A stretch of DNA of 64,000 bases from Protonemura montana (GCA_947568835.1 OX387608.1:16092535-16156534), one strand, 5' to 3'. Positions 10,799 to 39,212 are shown, counted from the stretch's first letter. The notes: generated from the sequence alone by a model not told the origin. A program made the numbers and translations.

Positions 10799-11594
10799 TG
10801 TGACGTCCCGAATATTAGTGACGTCACTACTCTCTGTACCTGCCAACGACAAGAGATAGTCGGCAGTTAGATCCGAGTCGCTCGAGCCGACGGGACAGTG
10901 TACGTAACCCATTTTCTCGTTGGAGGATAGTGACACCAAGTTTTCGATAGTCTATCAGGGGTTTTTGTGACAACGTAAGCGTGTGTTGTGCCAACCCTGA
11001 TATCGACACCTCACTGAGGGATCTATATCGAAACTACGGCGTCCCGCCGCGTCCTGGAAGACGTCGAGACTGTGCCCGCCCGCTGGGGAGCGAATAAGAA
11101 ACGAACTCTTGCGAACGGCGTCGATTTAAGTATCTGGATGGTTATATTAGTAATACGAATTCTGTCTTTAGGTTAATTTAGAAATTTAGGTTATCATTGT
11201 AAATGTCATCTTTTGGTTATTACCAGCCCTATGCTGTAGCCATAACGGTCGACCTAGGCAGGAACTAGATTACTTATGGTACTTTATATTATACGCCAAA
11301 TCTAAGAGAAATCTACTAACTGGCACATAATTAGCCATTATATTTTGTTTTCTGGCCGAATTTTGCTTGTCTTTTCTTTGGTTCCTCTCGTATAATTTAA
11401 TTTATCCCCTATAATATTTAACTACTCTGCCAAGAGGGCTTTCTTTGTTTCCCCTCTTCGTTTAAACCCCCGAAACAAAGTGGCGCCCTGTCCCCTAACC
11501 CATCTCCTGATACGACGACAACCGACCTCGGTCAACGACTCACGCCCATCTACCGTGCTACCGGGCCAACGCACCATCGCTGCGAAACGGTGGG
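10799..11594 (+). repeat. 5' LTR of the gypsy element
   Basis: Starts TGTGACGTCC and is reproduced base for base, as far as I can read, at 16211-17006. It ends ...CGGTGGG rather than the common CA. It contains a TGACGTCA palindrome near its start and T/C-rich sequence near its end. Confidence 0.95.
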
Positions 11595-11604
11595 TAGCAT
11601 AAAT

Positions 11605-11622
11605 TGGCGCCCAAGACCGTGG
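11605..11622 (+). other. Primer-binding site (tRNA primer) of the gypsy element
   Basis: TGGCGCCCAAGACCGTGG lies 10 bases after the 5' LTR. TGGCGCCC is the usual opening of retroelement primer-binding sites pairing with a tRNA 3' end. Confidence 0.75.
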
Positions 11623-11695
11623 TCGGATCACATACCGATCGGCAATCATTATATCATCGGAGAATCATAAAAACACATTAAGACATACTTAGCTA

Positions 11696-12832
11696 ATGAT
11701 GGCAGTAGCAGCAGCAATCAAGCGGGAGCTGGAAATGATAAACTCACGGTTGGTAACAATAGGCGACCTTATAGACCAGTATGAAGGTAGCGCACAGCAC
11801 GCACAACGGATTGAACGATTAATGAATATAGCATTGCGGCGCATACAGGTTATAGATTCCCCAGAAGAAGAAATCATAGCATCGAAGACTGACGCGAAAG
11901 ACATTTTAGAAATTCTTCAAGGAAGACTAGCCGTCATGGTAGAAGCAGTAGGATCTTTCCCGGACCCCTTGCCACATGATCAGGCAGAGGCACGAGTCGA
12001 TGGTCATACTACCACCACCAAATCATTTGGACCAACCGTACCAGTTTGGAAATGGGGTTTAACTTTTTCTGGAAGTACCGAAGAAATGAGCCTCAGCTGT
12101 TTTTTGGAAAGGATTCAGGAACTCAGACAGTCACGTAATATAACTCACGAAGAGCTTTGGCGATCGGCAACAGATCTGTTTACTGATCAGGCTTTAACGT
12201 GGTTCAGGGCAATTAGAAATTCCATCTCGTCATGGGCTGAATTAGAGCTCGAATTAAAGAAGGAATTCCACCCCCTAAATTACGAAGAGCGCCTGTGGCA
12301 AGAAATTAGAGCGCGAACCCAGGGGCCTCGAGAGCCCATCGGGCTATACGTGGCATCGATGGAGAATTTGTTTAAACGACTGCCAAAGGAAACCCCAGAA
12401 ACTGAAAAATTAACCATAATTAGAGGGAACATTGATCCGTACTACATGGATCGCCTCTCTTTAAAAACAATCGATAATACCCGCGGTCTCATTAGGTACT
12501 GCCGAAAGTTGGACGAAACACGGTCTATGGTAGAAAAGTTTAACGACCCCATCAAACCAAGGAAAGTTGACAACATTTTAGAACCGGACCTAGCATACCA
12601 GATGAGATCAATCTGTTTATCATCAGTTCAAACACCCCATGCTCCACGGTCGACAGCACCCACGTCGGTCACTCCACGCAAACCACCCACATGCTGGAAT
12701 TGCCAGACTCCAGGCCATGGGTTCAGGGTATGCAAGGAACCACAAACTGTGTTCTGTTATAAATGCGGCCGCAAAGGGGCATACTTTTCAACTTGCACTA
12801 GTTGCCAGGGAAAAGGGAACGGGAGAGGATAG
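11696..12832 (+). CDS. gag: Gag polyprotein of the gypsy element (378 aa)
   Basis: Structural capsid/nucleocapsid protein of the retrotransposon, packaging its RNA in cytoplasmic particles. The start ATGATG at 11696 is the first ATG in the long frame after the primer-binding site. The middle region has the conserved gag/retrotransposon-capsid look (W-x-FRAI, EEFHP-like LKKEFHPLNYEERLW, RTQGPREPIGLYV). The C-terminus has a zinc knuckle CX2CX4HX4C (CWNCQTPGHGFRVC, about residues 333-346) and a second knuckle (CYKCGRKGAYFSTC, about 353-366) in which the zinc-binding His is Ala. The frame ends in TAG at 12830-12832, overlapping pol, which lies in the -1 frame. Confidence 0.93.
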   Translation: MMAVAAAIKRELEMINSRLVTIGDLIDQYEGSAQHAQRIERLMNIALRRIQVIDSPEEEIIASKTDAKDILEILQGRLAVMVEAVGSFPDPLPHDQAEARVDGHTTTTKSFGPTVPVWKWGLTFSGSTEEMSLSCFLERIQELRQSRNITHEELWRSATDLFTDQALTWFRAIRNSISSWAELELELKKEFHPLNYEERLWQEIRARTQGPREPIGLYVASMENLFKRLPKETPETEKLTIIRGNIDPYYMDRLSLKTIDNTRGLIRYCRKLDETRSMVEKFNDPIKPRKVDNILEPDLAYQMRSICLSSVQTPHAPRSTAPTSVTPRKPPTCWNCQTPGHGFRVCKEPQTVFCYKCGRKGAYFSTCTSCQGKGNGRG

Positions 12833-15800
12833 CTTGCCGTTCTCCTCTACCCCAATCACCGGCGGCAACAAATCGGTGGAAGAAATGGAAAGAATACGTA
12901 GCAAACATCACCCTTCTAGAACCGTCACTCAAGCGTTTACTCCAAACACGAAGCGATGACAGTAGACTATTTATGACCGTTGACATACTTGGCGTGAAAA
13001 TCCAAGGATTGCTGGACTCGGGAGCACACCGAACGGTCATAGGAGCTCTAGGCATGAACACATTGCAACGCCTAGGGTTGAAACCAAAACAAAGCGTCAC
13101 ACCTTTGCGACTAAAATTCGCTAATGGCAACAGCGAAGAAGTGAGAAGCAGTATTGATCTCCCAATTCGTTTAGGTGACAAAATAAAACTAGTCGAAGCA
13201 ATAATATGTCCGGCAGTCCGCCAGCCCCTTACTCTAGGAATGGATTTTTGGAGAGCATTCCAACTCATTCCAGATCTCATAGCCGGCAACGTGGACGTAT
13301 CAAGCATAGAATTAGCTTCAATCCAGGCTATCCACACGCCATCTGAGATACCAGCACACAAATTCAACCACATGATGTCGATGGTTAATCAACATTTTCA
13401 AGAAATGGGCACTAAACTTGGTTGCACCGACCGGGTTACGCATAGGATTGACACAGGACAAGCTAAGCCGATCAAGCAGCGGTATTATCGAGTGTCGCCA
13501 TACAAACAAAAAGCAATACAAGAAGAATTGGATCACATGTTACAGCTAGGGGTGGTAGAACCTTCCACTAGCCCATGGTCATCCCCAATTCTTCTGCTCG
13601 ACAAACGGGATGGTACCCGTCGTTTTGTTGTCGATTTCCGAAAAGTGAACGAAGTGACTCAAAAAGACGCCTACCCACTCCCGTATGTAGCCGATATCCT
13701 GGACCGATTGAGAGATGCAAGATTTTTATCGTCTTTAGACCTGAAAAGTGCTTACTGGCAAATAAAGCTGGAAGAGTCAAGCAAGGAAAAAACCGCGTTC
13801 ACAATCCCTGGACGTGGCTTATTCCAGTTCACCGTCATGCCTTTTGGTCTCCACAGTAGCGCCGCGACCTGGCAACGTCTAATCAGCACCGTGTTAGGCG
13901 CCGACCTGGAGCCAAATATGTTCGTATATTTGGATGACATCGTGATAGCAACAGAGACTTTCGACGAGCATTTGCGAGTGTTGGACGAAGTATTTCGTCG
14001 TCTGAAGGCCGCTGGACTCACTCTCAACAAGGAAAAATGCCAATTCTGCAGAGAAGAGTTAAAATACTTAGGCTACGTGGTTGATGCGCAAGGACTGCAT
14101 GTGGACCCCGCGAAGGTGACAGCCATCCTGCAATATCCCAGGCCACATAACGTAAAAGAGGTACGTCGTTTCATCGGTATGACGTCATGGTACCGAAGAT
14201 TCGTGCCAAATTTCTCTACAATCGTAGCCCCGATCAACAATCTCACGAAGAAGGGTCAACGTTTCACATGGAATGAAGAAATAGAAGACGCTTTCCAATG
14301 TCTCAAGGAAAAGATTGTGACGGCTCCAGTGATGGCTTGCCCTGACTTTAACAAGCCATTCACGCTGCAGACCGACGCTTCATCCTATGGGTTGGGATGG
14401 GTTCTGTCTCAAGACTCCGAGCACACCGGTGAGCAAGTGATCGCCTACGGTAGCCGAAGTTTGACGAAACAAGAGAAGAAGATGTCAGCGACAGAGCGGG
14501 AATGCCTAGCCGTCATCACAGCTATAGAGACAAATCGAGCATATCTCGAGGGAGCAACGAGTTTCAAGGTAATTACGGACCACCATAGTCTCCTATGGCT
14601 ACAGAGTCTAAAAGACCCAACTGGCAGACTCTCCCGATGGGCATTACGCCTGCAGCCATACAACTTCCAAATAATCCACAGAAAAGGAAACAACCATCAT
14701 GTACCCGACGCCCTATCAAGAGCGGTACAGGAGATTGAAGAACAAAGTCCCAACATCAGTATCAATGCCACGGACGATGGTAATCAAGACGTTCAATTAA
14801 ACTTGATAACAATCCCTGGTCAGGTACAAGATAAATGGTACAAAAAGATGATCATGGAGGTACGCGACAAACCACTTAACCACCCGAATTGGAGAACTCA
14901 AGACGGCGCCCTCTACAAGAAAGTCGGTGACTGGAAGCTAGTTATTCCGAAAGAAGCACGAGCAGAAGTCTACCACGAGTGCCACGACCATCCTTCAGCA
15001 GGTCATCTTGGGATTTTCAAAACACATCAACGCATAGCGCAGTTATATTACTGGCCCAAAATGCGTCACGACATAACAAAATACGTGAACAAATGCGCGA
15101 CATGTCTGCAATACAAACCAGAGCAAAGGGCGCCGGCAGGCCTCATGGGAAAGCAAAAGGAAGTGAGCCGGCCATGGCAGCTAATCTCAACAGACATCAT
15201 GGGACCATTTCCACGATCTTCTAAAGGCCACAAGTACCTACTGGTGGTGGCTGATTGGTTCACAAAATTTACGCTCCTCTTCCCGCTTCGCGCCGCAACT
15301 GCCAACAAAATAGTACAGCATATCGAGGATGATGTCATCAAGATGTTCGGTGCTCCACAAACCATTGTCTGCGACAACGGCAGCCAATACGCTGGACGGG
15401 CCTTGAAGAATCTAGCAAAGAAGTATGAATGCCGGATATTCTACAACGCTAAGTATCATCCGCAGGTTAACCCAACCGAAAGAGTTAATCGAGTGCTCAA
15501 GACGATGATTGCTTCCTACGTTGCTGACGAACACACTAACTGGGACAAGAACTTAGCTGACATTGGATTCGCGCTGCGCACCGCCAAACACGAGGTAACA
15601 GGTCAAACACCAGCTTACCTGAATTTCGGAAGAGAACTTTACTTGTCGGGGCGAGCTCTCGGGAAACCTGACGATGCCACAATGGTACCGACATGCGAAC
15701 GGGTGAAAAACAGCACGCCGACAGAATTGACAGCTGTATACGAAGACGTTGCCAGAAGAATTAAAGCGGCATATGAAAACAGTGCACAGCGCTACAATCT

Positions 15801-16032
15801 GCGCAGGCGCCCAGTGCATTACGAAGTAGGACAAAAAGTGTACAAAAGAAATTTTGTATTATCAGATGCCGGCAAGAAGTTTACAGCCAAACTTGCACCT
15901 AAATTCATCGGCCCCTTCGCCATCCGTCGAAAGCTCTCTCCTTTGGTATATGAGCTAGAGAACGACAGGAAGAAGAGTTTAGGTCACTGGCATGTGACAG
16001 ACCTAAAGGCGACGCCTGAAGAGGAGGACTAG
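12802..16032 (+). CDS. pol: Pol polyprotein of the gypsy element (PR-RT-RNaseH-IN, about 1076 codons)
   Basis: The open frame begins at 12802, right after an in-frame stop, with no nearby ATG; translation most likely enters by a -1 shift at 12808. Domains in order, with approximate residues: aspartic protease (LLDSGAHRTVIG, about 70); reverse transcriptase (LDLKSAYWQI, FTVMPFGL, catalytic YLDDIVIA at about 375); RNase H (LQTDASSYGLGW, TERECLAV, TDHHSLLWL); integrase zinc site (H-x-H..C-x2-C: ECHDHPSAGHLG...CATCLQYK) and DDE triad (STDIMG, CDNGSQY, NPTERVN). These carry out RNA-to-DNA copying and genomic insertion. The C-terminus has the GPF...Y.L.....G..HV.DLK core common after gypsy integrases. 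No stop or missing catalytic residue was seen. Confidence 0.95.
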   Translation: MPGKRERERIACRSPLPQSPAATNRWKKWKEYVANITLLEPSLKRLLQTRSDDSRLFMTVDILGVKIQGLLDSGAHRTVIGALGMNTLQRLGLKPKQSVTPLRLKFANGNSEEVRSSIDLPIRLGDKIKLVEAIICPAVRQPLTLGMDFWRAFQLIPDLIAGNVDVSSIELASIQAIHTPSEIPAHKFNHMMSMVNQHFQEMGTKLGCTDRVTHRIDTGQAKPIKQRYYRVSPYKQKAIQEELDHMLQLGVVEPSTSPWSSPILLLDKRDGTRRFVVDFRKVNEVTQKDAYPLPYVADILDRLRDARFLSSLDLKSAYWQIKLEESSKEKTAFTIPGRGLFQFTVMPFGLHSSAATWQRLISTVLGADLEPNMFVYLDDIVIATETFDEHLRVLDEVFRRLKAAGLTLNKEKCQFCREELKYLGYVVDAQGLHVDPAKVTAILQYPRPHNVKEVRRFIGMTSWYRRFVPNFSTIVAPINNLTKKGQRFTWNEEIEDAFQCLKEKIVTAPVMACPDFNKPFTLQTDASSYGLGWVLSQDSEHTGEQVIAYGSRSLTKQEKKMSATERECLAVITAIETNRAYLEGATSFKVITDHHSLLWLQSLKDPTGRLSRWALRLQPYNFQIIHRKGNNHHVPDALSRAVQEIEEQSPNISINATDDGNQDVQLNLITIPGQVQDKWYKKMIMEVRDKPLNHPNWRTQDGALYKKVGDWKLVIPKEARAEVYHECHDHPSAGHLGIFKTHQRIAQLYYWPKMRHDITKYVNKCATCLQYKPEQRAPAGLMGKQKEVSRPWQLISTDIMGPFPRSSKGHKYLLVVADWFTKFTLLFPLRAATANKIVQHIEDDVIKMFGAPQTIVCDNGSQYAGRALKNLAKKYECRIFYNAKYHPQVNPTERVNRVLKTMIASYVADEHTNWDKNLADIGFALRTAKHEVTGQTPAYLNFGRELYLSGRALGKPDDATMVPTCERVKNSTPTELTAVYEDVARRIKAAYENSAQRYNLRRRPVHYEVGQKVYKRNFVLSDAGKKFTAKLAPKFIGPFAIRRKLSPLVYELENDRKKSLGHWHVTDLKATPEEED
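12808..12814 (+). promoter_or_regulatory. Predicted -1 ribosomal frameshift heptamer GGGAAAA (gag-pol)
   Basis: In the gag frame the bases read G GGA AAA, a perfect X XXY YYZ slippery heptamer. It lies inside the 31-base gag/pol overlap: the pol frame opens after the stop TAG at 12799-12801 and gag stops at 12832. Slipping back one base enters pol directly. Pol has no ATG near its start, so it needs the shift. Confidence 0.8.
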
Positions 16033-16200
16033 AACATAGGTCCTTTCCTTCCATCCATTGCTTTTTCTTTCCCCTTTCTGGCCAGATGTTTATTTTTATG
16101 TTTTTGGCTGTTACGTTTATTTTTATTTTTATGTATTATTCTTTAAATGGTCCATTCTTGACCACAAAGTTTGTTCACCCTGACCAAACTTAATCCACGT

Positions 16201-16210
16201 TGGGGGGAGG
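16201..16210 (+). other. Polypurine tract of the gypsy element
   Basis: TGGGGGGAGG lies immediately before the 3' LTR, the expected site of plus-strand priming. Confidence 0.9.
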
Positions 16211-17006
16211 TGTGACGTCCCGAATATTAGTGACGTCACTACTCTCTGTACCTGCCAACGACAAGAGATAGTCGGCAGTTAGATCCGAGTCGCTCGAGCC
16301 GACGGGACAGTGTACGTAACCCATTTTCTCGTTGGAGGATAGTGACACCAAGTTTTCGATAGTCTATCAGGGGTTTTTGTGACAACGTAAGCGTGTGTTG
16401 TGCCAACCCTGATATCGACACCTCACTGAGGGATCTATATCGAAACTACGGCGTCCCGCCGCGTCCTGGAAGACGTCGAGACTGTGCCCGCCCGCTGGGG
16501 AGCGAATAAGAAACGAACTCTTGCGAACGGCGTCGATTTAAGTATCTGGATGGTTATATTAGTAATACGAATTCTGTCTTTAGGTTAATTTAGAAATTTA
16601 GGTTATCATTGTAAATGTCATCTTTTGGTTATTACCAGCCCTATGCTGTAGCCATAACGGTCGACCTAGGCAGGAACTAGATTACTTATGGTACTTTATA
16701 TTATACGCCAAATCTAAGAGAAATCTACTAACTGGCACATAATTAGCCATTATATTTTGTTTTCTGGCCGAATTTTGCTTGTCTTTTCTTTGGTTCCTCT
16801 CGTATAATTTAATTTATCCCCTATAATATTTAACTACTCTGCCAAGAGGGCTTTCTTTGTTTCCCCTCTTCGTTTAAACCCCCGAAACAAAGTGGCGCCC
16901 TGTCCCCTAACCCATCTCCTGATACGACGACAACCGACCTCGGTCAACGACTCACGCCCATCTACCGTGCTACCGGGCCAACGCACCATCGCTGCGAAAC
17001 GGTGGG
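16211..17006 (+). repeat. 3' LTR of the gypsy element
   Basis: 796 bp, read as identical to the 5' LTR at 10799-11594; similarity ends abruptly after GGTGGG at 17006. Confidence 0.95.
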
Positions 17007-17073
17007 AAACCCACGGGAAAATAATCCAACTCTACCGAAACTAACCTATAAAAGCAGGTTTGTGTTTTGATAT

Positions 17074-17630
17074 AATCTTATTTAAATTGCAAACGCTTGC
17101 AATGCGCGGGGTATTTTATTATTATCAACACAACCGTCTCAAAAATTGATGCCCAAAAGGGGACTCGAACCCCGATCTCCACCTGTCGCGGATGTTGCTC
17201 TCACCAATTGAGCTATTCGGACCCCGATCTCCACCTATCGCGGGTGTTGCTCTAACCAATTGAGCTACTCGGACCCCGATCTCCACCTGTCGCGGGTGTT
17301 GCTCTAACCAATTGATCTACTTGTACCCCGATCTCCACCTGTCGCGGGTGTTGCTCTAACCAATTGAGCTACTTGTACCCCGATCTCCACCTGTCGCGGG
17401 TGTTGCTCTAACCAATTGAGCTACTTGTACCCCGATCTCCACCTGTCGCGGGTGTTGCTCTAACCAATTGAGCTACTTGGACCCCGATCTCTACCTGTCG
17501 CGGGTGTTGCTCTAACCAATTGAGCTAATTGGACCCCGATCTCCACCTGTCACGGGTGTTGCTCTAACCAATTGAGCTACTTGGATACTGGCTTTCTGAG
17601 ACGATTTCAGTGTATTTAATGGGAATGACA
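17074..17630 (-). mobile_element. tRNA-like SINE with 8 head units
   Basis: Minus orientation: tail (TTGCAAACGCTTGC, ATTTTATTATTAT), one T-arm, then eight 52-bp units with GAGCTACTTG-type A boxes. Lies 68 bases beyond the gypsy 3' LTR. Confidence 0.88.
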
Positions 17631-18270
17631 GAAAGTTTTTCGTCGGCCATTTTAACTGGATCTTGTCACGCTATTGTAATAAAAAAGGAAAAGAATACAT
17701 AAATCTCCCACTTCGATAATTCTTTATTCTTAAGACATCGAGTACAAAATGGCAGTTGCAATTACAGCAATTAGTCCGCTTGGTCCAGCTATGACCACTA
17801 GAACCAACAGAGTGCTACAACTTAGAAGCGTTGCTAGGCATCGAGTGATTGTTAAGGCGTTGACGTCAGCTGCGTTAGGTGCGTTTTAAGACACTTGCTT
17901 GAGGTGCCTTGTGAGTCACCGATGCGTTGTGCGTAGGGTGATGACCCCCACCCTTGTCTCAGGTCGCCCCCGTGCACAGGAAGTGGGTATGGAACTTGTC
18001 GAGAATATACAGACAGTTTTATAATAGCACCGACCGGTTCAGGGTGGATGTTATTTAATTTGAAGTTAAGAATCGATTGGGTCAGGAAACTCTGTGTGGG
18101 ATTTGATGACGGTATTTCTGACAGTTACCGAAGTTCTTGGTTGCTGTAAAAGGGTTCTCTGTTGATATCCCGGTGAAGTTATTCCAGGACAAACCAGTGA
18201 CAGAGTCTCTGCGTATCTAACTGATTTGTGTTTGGTGATCCAGGTCAGATAGCATGAAATCTGGTTCGAT
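17631..18270. other. Intergenic stretch without recognised gene
   Basis: A 46-codon ATG frame (17749-17889) is present but has no family resemblance, splice context or code bias I can support. No further elements recognised. Confidence 0.4.
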
Positions 18271-18480
18271 TTAGATGAAGTCTTACTTAAATTTCAAACG
18301 CTTGCAATGCGCGGGGTACTTTATTTTCAACGACACTATAACCGTCTCAAAAATTGATGACCAAACGGGGACTCGAATCCCAATCTCCACCTGTCGCGGG
18401 TGTTGCTCTGACCCATTGAGCTACTTGGACACTGGCTTTTTGAAACGATTTTAGTGTATTTGATGAGAATGACGGATCTC
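18271..18480 (-). mobile_element. tRNA-like SINE, single head unit
   Basis: Complete minus copy with one tRNA-like domain: acceptor, T-arm GGACTCGAATCC and A box. It is followed (18481-18595) by the same spacer found at 8476-8620. Confidence 0.82.
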
Positions 18481-18600
18481 CAAGGAGTAGAACCATGAGG
18501 CTGTGAATACTCACAGTCACTCTGATTCTAGTGACGCTATATCACGTCACAACCTGTCAATCTCGAATAACTCCTATTTGACGTTGGATTCGTTGTTGTA

Positions 18601-18680
18601 TTTATTTGAAATCTTATTTAAATTGCAATGCGCGGGGTATTTTATTATTATCAACACTATAACCGTCTCAAAGATTGATG
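18601..18680 (-). mobile_element. tRNA-like SINE tail fragment
   Basis: Only the tail (AAATTGCAATGCGCGGGG, TTATTATTATCAACAC, CCGTCTCAAAG) is present. It lies downstream of the tubulin stop codon and carries the first AATAAA in the transcript sense. Confidence 0.75.
18641..18646 (-). terminator. Candidate polyadenylation signal of alpha-tubulin, supplied by a SINE fragment
   Basis: The first AATAAA met on the minus strand after the tubulin stop codon (19021) lies here, inside the tail of a tRNA-like SINE fragment (18601-18680); another follows at 18606-18601. The implied 3' UTR is about 380 bases and crosses the 12-bp minisatellite. Position only; no transcript evidence. Confidence 0.3.
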
Positions 18681-18886
18681 AAATAAAAAGATATGAGTTA
18701 AGCAATATGAAGAAGTTGTAATTGATGAGTTGAAGGAGAAAGTTCGCAGTAATTTCGGCTGATCTTCATTTGCTTCCAGTAAAGTTATCATATGAAGAGA
18801 TTGGACCCTGGGTTTAAACCACTGGTGTTGTCAGCCAATCGATGACACTTCGAGCCCAGGGACGATGAGATGACGAGGCTATGAAG

Positions 18887-18962
18887 GGTGGGGCAAGGGG
18901 TGGGGCAAGGGGTGGGGCAAGGGGTGGGGCAAGGGGTGGGGCAAGGGGTGGGGCAAGGGGTG
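18887..18962. repeat. 12-bp G-rich minisatellite (about 6 units)
   Basis: Unit GGGTGGGGCAAG. It lies 60 bases downstream of the alpha-tubulin stop codon, so it would be C-rich in the tubulin 3' UTR. Confidence 0.95.
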
Positions 18963-19020
18963 CATCGGTTCGTATGGCCGCGCGAATCTGCGGGCGCCTC
19001 TCGAAGGAAGGCGCGAGGCG

Positions 19021-37909
<18,889 letters not shown>

Positions 37910-37945
37910 GGCTGTCGATTGTGATGGACGGCAGCGCGGACGGAT

Positions 37946-37981
37946 ACTGATGACGCCGTCGTCTAGCCACCGTCTTTATAC
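37946..37981 (-). promoter_or_regulatory. Core promoter of the alpha-tubulin gene (TATA box + initiator)
   Basis: On the minus strand GTATAAA occupies 37981-37975 and an arthropod-type initiator TCAGT occupies 37950-37946, with the A (predicted start site) at 37948. The TATA-to-start spacing of about 32 bases is typical. The 5' UTR is then only about 38 bases before the ATG at 37909, which is followed directly by the donor GTGAGT. Confidence 0.8.
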
Positions 37982-37990
37982 CCTGGTCAG

Positions 37991-38028
37991 GGGGGTGGGT
38001 GGGAGGCGGGGGAGGCGGGCGGGGGGCA
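37991..38028 (+). promoter_or_regulatory. G-rich tract upstream of the alpha-tubulin TATA box
   Basis: A run of many GGG/GGGG tracts broken by single T, A or C (for example GGGGGGTGGGTGGGAGG) begins about 10 bases upstream of the TATA box. It contains GC-box-like cores (GGGGAGGCGGGC) and could bind Sp/KLF factors or fold as a G-quadruplex on the plus strand. The structure is inferred from composition only. Confidence 0.45.
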
Positions 38029-38437
38029 GCACCCTGATCAACGCCCCCTGCTGGGGAACTTGGTGTAACGACGCAGTAAGTGGGGGCAGTAGCCGGGCGG
38101 AATGAGCATGGGAAGATCGGGCTTGTAGACTAACCTTGGTCCAGTTGAAAGTAGGTAGATAATTCAGATCAGCAATAATATTACCGACCTAATTTTATAA
38201 TTTACAAAAACAGGCGGAGCTAGGGTCATTTCGATTCTAACTACTTTCGTTTTTTTGCGTTTAGATCAAAACAAACGCATACATGGCTGAGTTTTTCTTA
38301 ATTTATTGAGATTAATTCAATATCTACATAGAGTTGAGAAAGTACTTTCACAGATTGGATTCACTTATTCAAAATGCTTGCTAATAACGACGAACGCGGC
38401 GTCATCTGATGGCAGGCACTGGTACTTGCTTTTGTAG

Positions 38438-39212
38438 GCTCCAAAGTTAAGCAACACTGCGCTGAGTCAGGTATTGGTTGGGTGACCATCATACACATGA
38501 CCAGCTCTGTTCGGGAGAGAGGTTGGAGGGATTAAAGTTAAGCAACACTGCGCTGAGTCAGGTATTGGTTGGGTGACCATCATACACGTTCGGGAGAGAG
38601 GTTGGAGGGATGCAAAATAAGCAACACTGCGCTGGGTCAGGTATTGGATTGGTGACCATCATACACATGACCAGTTCTATTCGGGAGAGAGGTTAGAGAG
38701 ATGAAAGTTAAGCAGCACTGCGCTGGGTCAGGTATTGGATGGGTGACCATCATACACATGACCAGTTCTGTTCGGGAGAGAGGTTGGAAGAAAGAGAGGA
38801 TGAAAGTTAAGCAGCACTGCGCTGGGTCAGGTATTGGATGGGTGACCATCATACACATGACCAGTACAGTTCGGGAGAGAGGTTAGAGGGATGAAAGTTA
38901 AGCAGCACTGCGCTGGGTCAGGTATTGGATGGGTGACCATCATACACATGACCAGTTCTGTTCGGGAGAGAGGTTGGAGGGATGAAAGTTAAGCAACACT
39001 GAGCTCGGTCAGGTATTGGATGAGAGACCATCATACACATGACCAGTTCTGTTCGGGAGAGAGGTTGGAGGGATGAAAGTTAATCAACACTGCGCTGGGT
39101 CAGGTATTGGATGGGTGATCATCATACACATGACCAGTTCTGTTCGGGAGAGAGGTTGGAGGGATGAAAGTTAAGCAACACTGCGCTAAGTCAGGTATTG
39201 GGTGGGTGACCC
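38438..39212 (+). repeat. Head-only 5S-like tandem array (about 9 units)
   Basis: Nine units of about 92 bp (one shortened near 38590) without the SINE body or tail. It occupies half of the spacer between the divergent alpha-tubulin and ACE-like genes. Confidence 0.88.

Larger units (their letters stand above)
10799..17006 (+). mobile_element. Full-length Ty3/gypsy LTR retrotransposon (6.2 kb)
   Basis: Two 796-bp LTRs flank a primer-binding site, gag, pol and a polypurine tract. The order in pol is protease, reverse transcriptase, RNase H, integrase, which defines the Ty3/gypsy (Metaviridae) group. No env-like frame follows pol. Both long frames are intact and the LTRs look identical, so the insertion is young and may be competent. 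It sits about 400 bp upstream of the SELENBP1-like gene, in opposite orientation. I found no convincing target-site duplication: CAAT on the left against AAAC on the right. Confidence 0.96.

Noticed and set aside
12798-13373. 191-codon minus-strand frame
   Set aside because: Lies opposite the gypsy pol frame, which has clear protease/RT motifs; antisense shadow.
17150-17600. CRISPR-like array
   Set aside because: Units are contiguous 52-bp repeats without unique spacers, in a eukaryotic genome, and match tRNA-like SINE heads.
17749-17889. 46-codon ATG frame
   Set aside because: Too short, no homology recognised, no flanking gene signals.
38438-39212. Functional 5S rRNA gene cluster
   Set aside because: Units contain only the middle and 3' part of 5S rRNA; the 5' third, closing stem and T-run terminators are absent.
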